From NCBI RefSeq assembly GCF_022869805.1, contig NZ_CP094974.1:4588001-4652000 (forward strand): 64,000 nt of DNA, written 5' to 3'. Position numbers and translations under genes: made by a program. The notes under the pieces are model-generated. The model saw nothing but the letters and a program-made list of their open reading frames with translations, had not been told where the DNA came from and did not search any database. Positions 63,652 through 64,000 of the stretch are shown one piece after another (within the stretch, counting starts at the first letter, position 1; the number at the start of each line of letters is the position of its first letter). This DNA is from Halosolutus halophilus (GTDB lineage: Archaea > Halobacteriota > Halobacteria > Halobacteriales > Natrialbaceae).

Positions 63652-64000
63652 GTGGGAGAGAGAGCCCGGCTGCCGCGATGATCGCGCCGGCAACGGCGCG
63701 ATCACCCTACCGTTGCCCGTCCCTCCGGGACGCGCAACGCACTAACGTGGCCCATCTCTCCGAGATGCGCCACGCTCGCGAGGAAAGTCCCCCCACCTGT
63801 TCGGGCAGGTGACCGGACGCAAGTCCGGAGCGGGAGACCGCTGGCTCTGGAACAGAAACGACACGTCTCGGCCCGATCGATGACGCGCGCGAACCCGACC
63901 GCGAGGAAGGGGAGTTGACCCGCAGAGAGCCCGTAGTCGAGCATCGTGGTTCGACGCCACGGACCGTGTTTGTCACGGTCGGCTACGGAGAGACGGCCGA
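63652..64000 (+). ncRNA. rnpB: RNase P RNA, 5' part (runs off the window)
   Basis: The universal CR-I element GAGGAAAGTCC is at 63780-63790, preceded by a P3-like hairpin (63746-63774) and followed by paired elements (GACCGGACGCAAGTCCGG) and ACAGAAACGACAC, which resembles the CR-II/III region. The catalytic RNA of RNase P trims tRNA 5' ends. The 3' half is outside the window. The true 5' end is not certain: a promoter-like CTTATT suggests about 63652, but it could lie as late as 63740. Two more hairpins lie in the uncertain part (63680-63703 and 63711-63739). Confidence 0.8.

Overview
The window reads as chromosome of a haloarchaeon (class Halobacteria). The basis is very high GC content with strong third-position GC bias, acidic proteins, archaeal RNA polymerase genes split as B''/B' and A'/A'', many genes with a TATA-like box about 26-30 nt upstream of the start codon (leaderless transcripts), and several families I know mainly from haloarchaea (HalX and bacterio-opsin-activator regulators, DUF5781, Hvo_1808-like surface proteins, PGF-CTERM anchoring). 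The genus cannot be fixed from sequence alone; the order Natrialbales is plausible but is inference.

Layout. Positions 1-3.3 kb hold the tail of a protein-L-isoaspartate methyltransferase-like gene, a Bat-like receiver/GAF/HTH regulator and a small PD-(D/E)XK nuclease. Two identical tRNA-Asp genes with matching promoters follow (3.5-3.8 kb). The core transcription and translation operon (4.1-13.6 kb) is rpoH-rpoB2-rpoB1-rpoA1-rpoA2-nusA-rps12-rps7. fusA comes only at 18.8 kb. Between rps7 and fusA lies a less GC-rich block: an atypical HalX response regulator, a 41-aa hydrophobic peptide, a CHAT (caspase-like) protease and a DUF7504-like protein, followed by a zinc-metallopeptidase-like DUF5781 gene. 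I consider this block the best candidate for a little-described signalling or conflict system.

From 21 to 29 kb there is a MaoC-like hydratase, serS, a PhoU/TrkA-C regulator beside two half-size MgtE transporters, a DUF7344 winged-helix protein, a CDF metal exporter and a metallo-beta-lactamase-fold hydrolase. From 29 to 41.7 kb there are two paralogous AMP-forming acyl-CoA ligases (with signs of gene conversion), a nitroreductase-like flavoprotein, a NhaP/TrkA antiporter, a zinc-ribbon microprotein, an aldehyde ferredoxin oxidoreductase and an MFS transporter. From 41.9 to 49.3 kb there is a thiolase, a secreted beta-propeller protein, a DUF5806 protein, a lipoate-ligase-family protein with a His/Asp-rich tail, an M23-like protein and a PaaI thioesterase.

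From 49.5 to 56.1 kb lies a compact nitrous oxide reductase operon, nosZ-orf-nosD-nosF-nosY-nosL, with translationally coupled overlaps; the last step of denitrification is therefore likely present. Opposing it are three tiny genes of unknown function. From 56.9 to 64 kb there is an isochorismatase-family hydrolase (likely nicotinamidase), two tandem Hvo_1808-like surface metalloproteases with different anchors, nicotinate phosphoribosyltransferase (NAD salvage), a small membrane protein, an AMMECR1 protein and the 5' part of RNase P RNA, which runs off the end.

Three decayed gene fragments are visible (a Bat-domain regulator at 31.4 kb, an MgtE tail at 37.55 kb, an ABC-2 permease tail at 62.4 kb). 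I saw no insertion sequence, rRNA or CRISPR array.
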